This document shows, one piece after another, positions 56,462 through 64,000 of a stretch of DNA of 64,000 bases (position 1 is the first letter of the stretch; each line of letters opens with the position of its first letter). This DNA comes from Pycnococcus provasolii (lineage: Eukaryota; Chlorophyta; Pseudoscourfieldiophyceae; Pseudoscourfieldiales). The position numbers were made by a program, and so were the translations under genes. The notes under the pieces were generated by a model. That model saw nothing but the letters and a program-made list of their open reading frames with translations, ran no database searches and was not told the DNA's origin. Location of the stretch: assembly GCA_049487715.1 (NCBI GenBank), contig CP150576.1, positions 496,001-560,000 of the forward strand. The letters are read 5' to 3'.

Positions 56462-57844
56462 ATGGCGAAAGGCTCGTCGTTACCCTCAGGGTTGTCCTCC
56501 GACCCGTCTTCGCCGGACTATGCCGGCCCGTCCGTCGGGGAAATCACGTCGAAGATCAAAAACCGCTTGAAAAGATCAGAAGTCTACCACAACTTAATTA
56601 GGAAAAACGCTGCCAAGAAAAGAAAACTCAGAAAACAAAAGAAAAAACTACAAAAAAGTGAAGGCTCCTCATCCTCATCGCAGTCAGACGGTTCACAGGA
56701 TGATGATGATGATGACGACTCCTCTTCGCGGCCGCCGAAGAGACCTAAAAAGCAAATGCAAAAGACTATTGAAAACACGCGCATATTCGACGCGCACGGC
56801 GCGGGCGTGCCACGTCCAGTGGGCGGCGGCGGCGACGGCGACGGCGACGACGACGCGCTTCAGCAGCAGCAGCAGTATCCGGGTGACGCGACAACAGCGG
56901 CAGCGCCCATCTCGGACGAGTTTGACGAATTCTACAGCGGCGCCGTGGAACCGCGCGTTCTCATCACAACCGGATACAAACCGTCCAAAGTCACGTTCGC
57001 GTTTGTCGCCGACCTGCTGAAAACGCTACCGAGCGCGTACTTCTACAAGAGACTCGCGAAACCACTCACAAAGGTGTACAAGCTAGCGGCAGAAAAAGGG
57101 TACACAGCCGTGCTCGTCATTGGTGAGGACAGAAAACACATCACAAGCATGAGCGTGAGCAACCTACCACGTGGACCCACCGCCGTCTTTCGCGTCTCGA
57201 ACGTCAAGTTGGTGAAGGATATCAAGGGACACGGACGGGCGACGGGACATAGGCCAGAAGTCATCCTGAACAATTTCAAAACAACCATGGGCCAGCGCAT
57301 GGGACGGCTTCTTGGAAGCCTGTTCAACAACGACCCGCAGTTCGTCGGACGGCGTGCGGTGACATTTCACAACCAGCGCGACTTCATCTTCTTTCGGCAC
57401 CACAGGTACATCTTCGAGACCAAGAACAATCCCAGCGGCGACGAGCGCGTGCAAAAAAATGTTCGTGCACGCCTCCAGGAGCTCGGGCCGAGGTTCACGC
57501 TACGCCTGGACAAGGTGAGAAAGGGACCGCCAGGACTGGCAGGGGAGGAACTTGAGCAGTTCCTTCGAGAGCAAGCATCCGCGGGTGGTGAAAGCAGTGC
57601 AGCTGGCGCAGGTGCAGAAGCAGGAACGGAGACGGATGCGCCAGATTCAGAGAAAGGAAAGGAGGTGGAAGCGGCGCCGCCCAAGCGCACAAGAAAACAT
57701 CCGACGAAGCTTTCTGAAATACGCGCGATGGCGCGAAATAAGCCCAAGCGCCCGCTCGAGTACGAGGAGGCGATGACACGACGTGCGCTGAAGGCGGAGG
57801 CGGGCCAGGTGCAAGGCGTGCGTCGGCGAAAGTTTGTGCTGTAG
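56462..57844 (+). CDS. RPF1: Ribosome production factor 1 (Brix domain)
   Basis: 460 residues from ATG 56462. A basic N-terminal tail (SKIKNRLKRSEVYHNLIRK) is followed by a Ser/Asp-rich acidic stretch, then the Brix domain at about 160-370. Its hallmarks are PRVLITTGYKPSK, VLVIGEDRKHITSMSVSNLPRGPTA, VILNNFKTTMGQRMGRLLGSLF, QFVGRRAVTFHNQRDFIFFRHHRYIF and LQELGPRFTLRL. GPTA...FRVS and HNQRDFIFFRHHRY followed by ELGPRFTLRL are specific to RPF1 among Brix proteins. It works in the nucleolus in maturation of the 27S/60S pre-ribosome. The C-terminal 90 residues are an Ala/Glu-rich extension not usual for the family. Confidence 0.93.
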   Translation: MAKGSSLPSGLSSDPSSPDYAGPSVGEITSKIKNRLKRSEVYHNLIRKNAAKKRKLRKQKKKLQKSEGSSSSSQSDGSQDDDDDDDSSSRPPKRPKKQMQKTIENTRIFDAHGAGVPRPVGGGGDGDGDDDALQQQQQYPGDATTAAAPISDEFDEFYSGAVEPRVLITTGYKPSKVTFAFVADLLKTLPSAYFYKRLAKPLTKVYKLAAEKGYTAVLVIGEDRKHITSMSVSNLPRGPTAVFRVSNVKLVKDIKGHGRATGHRPEVILNNFKTTMGQRMGRLLGSLFNNDPQFVGRRAVTFHNQRDFIFFRHHRYIFETKNNPSGDERVQKNVRARLQELGPRFTLRLDKVRKGPPGLAGEELEQFLREQASAGGESSAAGAGAEAGTETDAPDSEKGKEVEAAPPKRTRKHPTKLSEIRAMARNKPKRPLEYEEAMTRRALKAEAGQVQGVRRRKFVL

Positions 57845-57987
57845 TGTAACAAGACATTGAGACCAAAACATCCAAAAAAAAAAGAAGGAAAAGTGGAGTG
57901 AATGAACTACACGTGGAAATAGTAAGAATGATGGCGAAAGACGAAAATTTGTACAAATGAGTGGTGTCATTTGAATCGTGTTGTGCG

Positions 57988-58977
57988 TCACGCGAAGTGA
58001 AAGCGCGTCACCACGCAGCTGACGTTGTCGTTCGTGCCTCGCTCCAGCGCCTCCTCGATCACCTTTTTGGCCGCCGCCTTCGGATCTGTGATGTCGCGAA
58101 CCAAGTCCACCGCCTCCTGATTCGAAAGGACGTCCCAGATGCCGTCGGAGCCCATCACGATGAAGTCGTCTGTCGGGCCGAGGCTCTCCTCGCTCAGCTC
58201 AGGTATCGCGACGACGTACTTTTTCAGGTTGCGGTCGCCGAAAGCTCGGCTCACAGCCAGCACGCCGCCGACGCGCCATGTACCCACGAACGCGACGACG
58301 CCACCCGCCTTCTCGATGCGCTCACGCTCGTCGTCACGGTTCGGCTTGTGGTCTGACGTAAGCTGCTTCGCCTTCCCCGCCCTGCTGAGCACGATACGGC
58401 AGTCCCCGCAGTGCGCGAGCAGCAGCCTGTTTCCAATGAGCAGCGCAAGTGCGCCCGTGCACCCGTCGTCGCGCATGCGTCCTGCATCACTTCGCATATA
58501 GTTCTGGTCTGTTTCGACGAAACCGTGCGTTAAGGCTGAGTGCACGTCCATGCAGAACTTCGGGTTGTTGGTGACCGCCTTGAATAGGTGTTGGGTGACG
58601 AAGTTGACGCACCCGTCCCCGCCGTGTCCGTCGTAGCAGCCGAACCATCCGACGCTCTCTCCCAGCACCTTATCGTCGTAGAATCGCACGTCGACGCGAT
58701 CCTCCATGTTCGGGCGTCGGCCCTTGTCGAGAAACCATCCAGAGGTCACCTTGCCATCCGAGCTGTGTTGTATACGCAAGTTTTGGTTGTTTTGTTTTGT
58801 TTGTTTGTTTGTTTGTTTTGTTTGTGTGTGTGTTGGTATTTGCTTTGTGAGTCCAACTTGCTTTTGTGTTGCTGTTGCTGTTGCGATCGTTCGCCTGCTT
58901 GCCAACCTACGAAAACCGACCGGGCGAAACCGACCCGACGAAGACCGCGCGTTTTGCGAGGCCGAGACGCGGCCCAT
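57988..58977 (-). CDS. PP2C-family Ser/Thr protein phosphatase, probably mitochondrial
   Basis: 329 residues from ATG 58977. Residues 1-40 are rich in Arg, Ser and Ala with no acidic residue, a good mitochondrial presequence. A Gln/Asn/Thr/Lys-rich linker follows, coded by a (TTTG)n-type tract. The PPM domain starts at about 80: GWFLDKGRRPNMEDRVD, the metal-binding FGCYDGHGGDG near residue 114, LLAHCGDCRIVLSR, LAVSRAFGDRNLK, DDFIVMGSDGIWDVLSNQEAVDLV and NDNVSCVVTRF. All metal-coordinating Asp positions I can check are present, so it should be active with Mn/Mg. The target is unknown. It converges with RPF1, ends 143 bp apart. Confidence 0.9.
   Translation of the reverse strand: MGRVSASQNARSSSGRFRPVGFRRLASRRTIATATATQKQVGLTKQIPTHTQTKQTNKQTKQNNQNLRIQHSSDGKVTSGWFLDKGRRPNMEDRVDVRFYDDKVLGESVGWFGCYDGHGGDGCVNFVTQHLFKAVTNNPKFCMDVHSALTHGFVETDQNYMRSDAGRMRDDGCTGALALLIGNRLLLAHCGDCRIVLSRAGKAKQLTSDHKPNRDDERERIEKAGGVVAFVGTWRVGGVLAVSRAFGDRNLKKYVVAIPELSEESLGPTDDFIVMGSDGIWDVLSNQEAVDLVRDITDPKAAAKKVIEEALERGTNDNVSCVVTRFHFA
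58783..58834. repeat. (TTTG)n tract inside the PP2C gene
   Basis: TTTTGTTTGTTTG repeats followed by GTGTGTG. On the coding strand this gives the KQTNKQTKQNNQ linker between presequence and phosphatase domain. It is unusual as coding DNA and could hide a small intron, although the frame is open throughout. Confidence 0.7.
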
Positions 58978-59755
58978 GACCACCAAGGCCTACCTAAGGA
59001 CGCGCCAGGAGTCATGTTCGCGGAATGAAGCCAATGAACCCATCTCCCCCATATACACCTTGCATCATATCATGCCAAACCACCGGAGACAATGTGCGTT
59101 TCTTCAACAGAGAGCAAGAAGTACAAGCAAAACCACCACATACCTTTTAGATTCGCCTTCGGGTCTCCATGGCGGCATACTACTAGAGGGTAACCTCTAC
59201 TCGTGTGCGACTACAAGTGCGTGCAAGCTAAAGGTAGTACTATGAAGTTGGGAGGGAAAGGTATGTGTGTGTGTGCGTGTGATGGGACGGGCAGACGGGG
59301 ACGGGGAGGGATGGCGGAGAGGAGAGGAGACGAGAGAAAGGAAAGTTGAAACCGTGAAAGGAAAGGCCGGCAAGAGGAAGAGGAAGAGGTGGGCCTGTGC
59401 AAAGAAAATTTAACTTCTCCCACGTCCGTCGTCCGCTTCTTGCTTGCACTTGGAGAGTGTGCTGTGTGGCGAGTTTCGGTTTCGGCCTTTTGCCCCCAGA
59501 GGAATCCCCAGAGGAAAAAAGTGCCACGAGTCACCCCTGGGCCTCCTGGGTCACCTCGATCTCCTACCTTAGGTAGTACTTAAGCTTAGTGTTAGGGTTT
59601 CCCGTAAACTAGGGTTACCGCACCTTTGGGTTGTTTCGAGGAATCCGCGCCCCCCTGGTTCTTACTTCTTATCCCTCCTCCTGGCACCCCTCAGGGTAAG
59701 TTCGATTAAGGGCCTCTAAGATACCCTCTCCCTGTATCTCAGATAGAAGAACTCT
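58978..59755. promoter_or_regulatory. Divergent region with telomere-like motif
   Basis: 780 bp between the PP2C and sialidase-like starts. GTTAGGGTTTCCC and ACTAGGGTTACC at about 59591-59617 lie 140-165 bp before the downstream ATG with the G-rich strand in sense. It also has purine-rich GGAGAGG tracts at 59290-59395. No gene seen. Confidence 0.45.
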
Positions 59756-61761
59756 ATGGCGCCGCAGCCTTTATTGGCCGCAAGATCGGGCGGGAGGCAC
59801 CTCAGGACCAACCACCTCAGGACGAAGATGTGCCAAGGCGCCGCGCTCGTCGCCGCGCTCGTGTGGCTGCTCTCGGCCACCGCGCCGAGGACGTTTCGAG
59901 TGGGCGGCGGCGGCGGCGGCGCTGGCGGTGGCGGTGGCGGCGACGGCGCGACAGAATCGGGAGACGCGACGGGCGCGCTCCTCAACGACGGACTCGCGCA
60001 CGACGCCGACGGGAACGTGCTCTCTTACACGGAAAAAGACTACCACTTCGACTTCGCGAACGCCGTCGCGGAGCTCAAGAAGAGAGAGGAGGCGCTCGAG
60101 GTGTCCAACAACGGAACGAGGGCGCTCGGGTACTGCCCCAGCCAGCTCGGTGCGCGATATCCGATCGCAAACGACGGAACCGTCTTGAACGTCGAAAAGG
60201 TGCCCGAACTGTCAAGCCAGTACGTGTTCAGGTACAACAACTACGTCAAATACACTCACATGGCGGTGATCACGCAGTGGGGCAACGTGCTCTTCGCGGC
60301 GTGGCAGGCGGCACCCATCCCACCGCGATTTCTCGAACGCACGTCGCCGACGCAGGAGGTGGTCGTCGAAGGACTTCCTGAGCAGAGAATTCTGTACTCC
60401 ATCAGCCGCGACCTCGGGAGAACGTGGGAGCAGCCGATGGCGCTGCAGCTGCACTCCGCCGGCGCGGTGTGGAGCCCCGTCGTTCACGGCGACAAAACGG
60501 GCCGGCTGTGGCTCTTCTACTCGGAGAGCACGCGGTGCATGCGCACCAGCAAGGTGGTCAACACGTGGGCACCTGGCGGAGACATACGCATCATCTCGCT
60601 CGCCAACACGAAGAGCCTCTCCGCCGGCGTGCTCGAGCCTGGAGACCAGCCGCTGTGGACGCTCCCGCGAACCATCCTGAAGCAGGAGGACGAAGACGGC
60701 GTGCCGAAGGTGATCGCGAACAAGCTGACCGTGCTGTCAACGGGCACGTGGGTACTCCCGTACTGGCGCGAGGCGCCCGAGGACGGGCCGTGCTCCGAGC
60801 TGCGCGCCCAGCCGTCCGCGGGCAGGTCGGGCGTGCTGCTGTCGAGCGACAGCGGACGAACGTGGAATGCGTTCGGGTCCGTCGGCTCGCCGTCGACGAG
60901 CTTGATTGAACCGAGCGTCGTCGAACTGCGGAGCGGCGCCCTGCTCATGCTGCTGCGCAGCTCCACGGGGTGCGTTTATCGCAGCACGAGCACCGACGGC
61001 GGGCGCACGTGGAGCCTTGCGGAGCCCACGCGCCTCCCGAACCCGAACTCGAAGCTGCACATCATGCGTCTCGAGCCAGCGGGCCACCTCGTGATGGCAT
61101 TCAACAACCACCGGCACGCCGGCGCGGACTACGGCAAATCCTGCCTCGCATGCCGCACGAACATGAACCTCGCGGTGAGCACGGACGACGGCATCAACTG
61201 GCGGCGCATCTCGATCATCGACGACGAGCGTACGCCGGGCCTGCGCGCGCACTACCCCACGATGCTGCAGGTGGACACGAAGCTGTTCGTCATGTACACG
61301 CGATTCTACCTGTACCCCGACCCGGGTCTGTTTTCGAGCGAGCAGGGTGTGCGCGTCGTGACTCTTGACTTCTCGGAGGTTCTCAAGCGCGACGCGCGTC
61401 CAAGCACGAGGCAGGTTCCGACGAGGGCGATGCTCCTGAACGTGGTGTCGCACCTGCTCGGGCCTTACTTCAAGAACAATCCGCAGGACGTTCTTCGCCT
61501 TGGCATGCGTGCAAATCGCTGGAAGCGCCTCGCAGGTCTGCTGTGCCAAACGTACGAGCTTAGCGCCGTCGGTGGCGCAGCTTGGCTTTCGACGAAGAAG
61601 CGGTTTGGCAACTATGCGGTGAAGCGCGTCTGGTCCGTGATTGAACCAGCCTTGTCGCAGATGCGCGGTTCCGGCGCGGACGACACGCCACCGCTGCCAG
61701 AGGGGTCTGGTGGTGCAGTATCGGAGGAATCGAGCGGTGGCACGAGAGGCGAAGACGACGC

Positions 61762-61802
<41 letters not shown>

Positions 61803-61804
61803 GA
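59756..61804 (+). CDS. Sialidase-like (BNR/Asp-box) protein with N-terminal membrane anchor
   Basis: 682 residues from ATG 59756. A basic N-terminus and one hydrophobic segment at about 26-42 (GAALVAALVWLLSATAP), then a Gly-rich stalk, make it a type II anchored or cleaved secretory protein. The beta-propeller region at about 125-560 has four Asp boxes: SRDLGRTW (about 216), SSDSGRTW (about 363), STDGGRTW (about 412) and STDDGINW (about 475). SLIEPSVVEL, LLMLLRSSTG and YPTMLQVDTKLFVMYTRF fit the exo-sialidase/BNR_2 group found in many protists. Catalytic Arg residues of true sialidases cannot be assigned by eye, so substrate is open; a glycan at the cell surface or Golgi is likely. The C-terminus is a poly-Ser tract coded by TCG repeats. 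Confidence 0.78.
61766..61801 (+). repeat. (TCG)n tract coding poly-Ser
   Basis: About 12 consecutive TCG triplets form the end of the sialidase-like coding sequence just before its TGA stop. Confidence 0.9.
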
Positions 61805-61999
61805 TACGCTGACACGATTGCGTTGTGTACGAAAGACTAGTAGAATTGAATGGTAATTTAATCTTATGTAACTCTAAGAAGGAATTTTGTGTGGATGTTG
61901 ATGTGCGTGTGCTTTTCTAAGGCTAAGAATTTCTTGTTCACGTACACACATTATTATTTACTGAATGAATGAATCGTAGGACTATCGTAAGTTGGTCCA

Positions 62000-62800
62000 C
62001 TACACGAGCTCGCGCACGCCCGCTGCGAGTGCGCCGCTCATGAGCGGACGGACTCCGCGTGCCGACGACGCCGCGGAGTCTGTCGGCCTTCCACCACCTC
62101 GCTTTCCGCTCGCTCCCACGCCCGTCGCGACGAGTCCTCCCATCACCAGCTGTAGTCCGTGCTGCTTTCCTTGGTCGAAGCTCTGGTTCGCGTGCTCCGT
62201 GAGAGCTTGCAGCGCCTCCGCCTGCCTTTGCGTGTGTTCCACCGCCTCGTCGCGTTGTCTCTGCGCGATGGCGGTTTGCTGTATTTGTTCGTCGAGTTCC
62301 TCGGCGAGCTGTCCGACGCGCTCTTCCGCTGCTGTGAGTTGTTCTCTTGCGTCCACGGCGCGCGCTCTCCATATGGCGACTTCCCTTTCGAGCGCGGCAA
62401 TGCGTTCGGCGTCGTCGCCTTGGCGGCTCTGCATGGCTTCGAAGACACGCTGCTGCGCGTCAATTTTCGCGTAGAGCGCGTCAAGTTCCTGCGCCATTCC
62501 TGAGACTTGCGCAGTCACGGCGGGCGTCGTGGTTTCGGGTGGCACGGCGTCGAGGTCCGTGCCCACCTGTCCAGGTCGTCCGCGCCAGAAGACGTACTGC
62601 GCCGTCCTTCTGCGCGGCTGCGCGGACGTCGGCTTGGGGGGTCCCGTACTACTGTTTTTGTTCTCTTTCTCCGCGGCAGAAGAGGCTCCGTGTGTCGCCA
62701 TGGGCACGGCGGAGGAGAGGACGTCGTGCGGCGTTTCCCCCAAGGCAAGGTGCCCACCATGGTCTTGCACTGGTGCGTGCGTGTTTGTCGTCTCTTGCAT
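62000..62800 (-). CDS. Coiled-coil protein with possible hydrophobic C-terminal patch, unknown function
   Basis: 266 residues from ATG 62800. A polar N-terminus contains QYVFWRGRPGQVG at about 70. A strong coiled coil runs from about 100 to 215 (AQELDALYAKIDAQQRVFEAM through EAVEHTQRQAEALQALTEHA). A Gly-rich weakly hydrophobic stretch follows at about 222-238 (LQLVMGGLVATGVGASG) and a second near the end (MSGALAAGVREL). The second half could associate with a membrane, but neither patch is a convincing transmembrane helix. I do not recognise the family. It converges with the sialidase-like gene, 195 bp apart. Confidence 0.62.
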   Translation of the reverse strand: MQETTNTHAPVQDHGGHLALGETPHDVLSSAVPMATHGASSAAEKENKNSSTGPPKPTSAQPRRRTAQYVFWRGRPGQVGTDLDAVPPETTTPAVTAQVSGMAQELDALYAKIDAQQRVFEAMQSRQGDDAERIAALEREVAIWRARAVDAREQLTAAEERVGQLAEELDEQIQQTAIAQRQRDEAVEHTQRQAEALQALTEHANQSFDQGKQHGLQLVMGGLVATGVGASGKRGGGRPTDSAASSARGVRPLMSGALAAGVRELV

Positions 62801-63440
62801 GGTACGGTACGGTACCTATTCCCCCGCTAAGCTTAAGCTTAAGCTTAAGCAGCAATATAATAAGTTGCGTTCCGAGTGCGAATGAGAAGAATGAAGACGA
62901 AGACTGGAAGAGGGAGGGAGGACGCGAGAAGGCTGACGCCGTGTTCAGGGCAAAGCGGTCAGTTTTGGGTGTTTTTTCGCCTTTGTCAGTTTTTTTCTGG
63001 GCAGGAGACCGTTGACCTTGGACAATGGTCACAGCCAAAAGGTCAAGGTTTTGGTCAAGATTAGGGGTGCTTGCCGGGAATACGGGATACCTCTGTCTCG
63101 ACCGTTTGTCTCGACCAGGAAGGTGGTACGACCTAAGAACCTGCCATGCCGTCGCCATGGCGTCGTCGCCGGCGGTGGAAGCGCGCGTAGTGGCGCAGTC
63201 TAAGGCGTTGGGCTTGCAGGCCGACCGCTCGGATGACTGGTGCGGTGCAGGTTTACCCCTTCAAACTAGGGTTACATGTTAGGGGTTAGCGTTAGGGTTA
63301 GGGTTACATGTTAGGGTTCTCAGTGTTAGTTTCGTGTCCCCTTCCTTCCCCCTCTTGTTGTTTTCTTGTTCTCGTCGTCCCCCTCTTCCCCCTCGCCCAA
63401 TGCATTCATTCCGTGGTTCTCGCTCCCAAGAACGACAAGA
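62801..63440. promoter_or_regulatory. Divergent region with palindromic array and telomere-like motifs
   Basis: It holds GGTACGGTACGGTACC (about 62801-62816), a palindromic (AAGCTT)n array at 62827-62849, and a telomere-like cluster at 63266-63317 (CTAGGGTTACATGTTAGGGG, GTTAGGGTTAGGG), 124-175 bp before the ATG at 63441 with the G-rich strand in sense. No gene called. Confidence 0.5.
62827..62849. repeat. (AAGCTT)n palindromic array
   Basis: CTAAGCTTAAGCTTAAGC and the following TTAAG make a fully self-complementary run, able to form a perfect hairpin. Confidence 0.9.
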
Positions 63441-64000
63441 ATGGACGCCCCTGCTGCAGCGCCTAATAATACTAATAATAATACGGATACGCCAACGAAG
63501 ACTACTACGCGTGGTTCTCAGTGGGACGTCCTGAATGCGACGCCGCCTCCCAACTCCAATAATGCCTCAGGCTCCCTTAATAACGCAGAAGACAACCATC
63601 ATCCTGTCCCTTGTAAGGCTGACGACTCCGACGATGTTCCTAACTTTCAGAATAATAACCTGAATCTTAACGAGGAGTCGTCTCTCCATCTCCAAAAGGA
63701 GAGAGGAGGACATGACAATGACAATGGCAATGAAGAGTTAGCAGACGCGTTTGACGTAGCTACTTTTGGGAGCGACTCCGCCGCCGCCAAGTCCGCGAAA
63801 GAAAAGGAAACCACCAGGCAGCGAACGCAGAGACTCTTCAGGGAAGGAGAACGCCGCTCGGGGCGAGTCGCGCGGGTGCAGCTGGAAAAAGAACAGAAGG
63901 AGGCGCTCGCCGTTGCGCTCGCCGCGGAAAACGCCGAGAGAGGAGAGGCGAGAGTCACCAGAGACGGTCCGAACAAGGGAAAGAAGGATAAAACGAGCAC
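63441..64000 (+). CDS. N-terminal part of an unknown, low-complexity then charged protein (3' end outside window)
   Basis: From ATG 63441 the plus-strand frame stays open to the window edge, 186 codons with no stop. The first about 90 residues are Asn/Thr/Ser/Pro-rich (PNNTNNNTDTPTKTTT, NFQNNNLNLNEE) and use AT-rich codons (AAT). Then the sequence becomes GC-rich and charged helix (SAAAKSAKEKETTRQRTQR, LEKEQKEALAVALAAENAERGE). This 5' shift in codon style matches other genuine genes here. It has no signal peptide or recognisable domain; it looks nuclear or cytosolic and partly disordered. The frame on the opposite strand is a shadow. Telomere-like motifs lie 124-175 bp upstream. Confidence 0.65.
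   Translation, partial: MDAPAAAPNNTNNNTDTPTKTTTRGSQWDVLNATPPPNSNNASGSLNNAEDNHHPVPCKADDSDDVPNFQNNNLNLNEESSLHLQKERGGHDNDNGNEELADAFDVATFGSDSAAAKSAKEKETTRQRTQRLFREGERRSGRVARVQLEKEQKEALAVALAAENAERGEARVTRDGPNKGKKDKTS

Noticed and set aside
58763-58857. A 95-nt intron in the PP2C gene
   Set aside because: Although bounded by GT and AG, its removal would shift the frame, while the unspliced frame is open and complete.

Overview
The window looks like nuclear DNA of a compact eukaryotic, photosynthetic and flagellated protist. A small marine green alga is my best guess, at low confidence for the exact group. The signs are chromatin and transcription genes (KDM4-type JmjC demethylase, SMARCD/Swp73 subunit, three-repeat MYB, CTD-type phosphatase), a ribosome biogenesis factor (RPF1), GPI-anchor synthesis, a thylakoid-lumen-type thioredoxin with a bipartite leader, plastid or mitochondrial presequences, and a very large SHIPPO-repeat protein typical of axonemes. 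Genes are almost all single-exon. The one clear intron (104 nt, GTAAGT...CAG) lies in a small gene at 55566-56059.

Layout. 1-3934 (minus) is a very large secreted repeat protein that leaves the left edge; its repeats resemble those of virus and phage fibre proteins. 5736-8576 holds a TMCO4/DUF726-like protein whose nucleophile serine is missing, then a single-span coiled-coil membrane protein. 9150-11100 is a repeat-rich insertion with a Ty3/Gypsy RNase H domain fused to an unrelated GC-rich N-terminal module. 11095-21189 holds a 2OG-Fe(II) oxygenase, a GPI mannosyltransferase, an RCC1-like protein, a secreted cyclophilin with a frame problem, a KDM4-like demethylase, an SCP/CTD phosphatase and a coiled-coil protein. 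21877-39571 holds a 1633-residue coiled-coil protein, phosphoserine aminotransferase, SMARCD, MYB3R, a GT2 relic and the SHIPPO protein. 39572-41519 is gene-poor with a Ty1/copia relic. 41520-64000 holds the lumenal thioredoxin, two half-size ABCA transporters around an MFS carrier, a Rossmann-fold protein broken by one base, the intron-containing gene, RPF1, a PP2C, a sialidase-like membrane protein, a coiled-coil protein and a gene running off the right edge.

Neighbouring genes alternate strand almost without exception: 23 of 26 junctions change strand. Convergent ends are usually only about 50-200 bp apart and the wider gaps are shared divergent promoters. Short TTAGGG/TTTAGGG-like motifs recur 60-200 bp upstream of several start codons with the G-rich strand in the sense direction. 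I see no operon-like pathway grouping. No tRNA, rRNA or CRISPR was recognised.

Two real genes are easy to miss because they run off the window without a stop codon: the giant minus-strand gene at the left edge and the plus-strand gene at the right edge.
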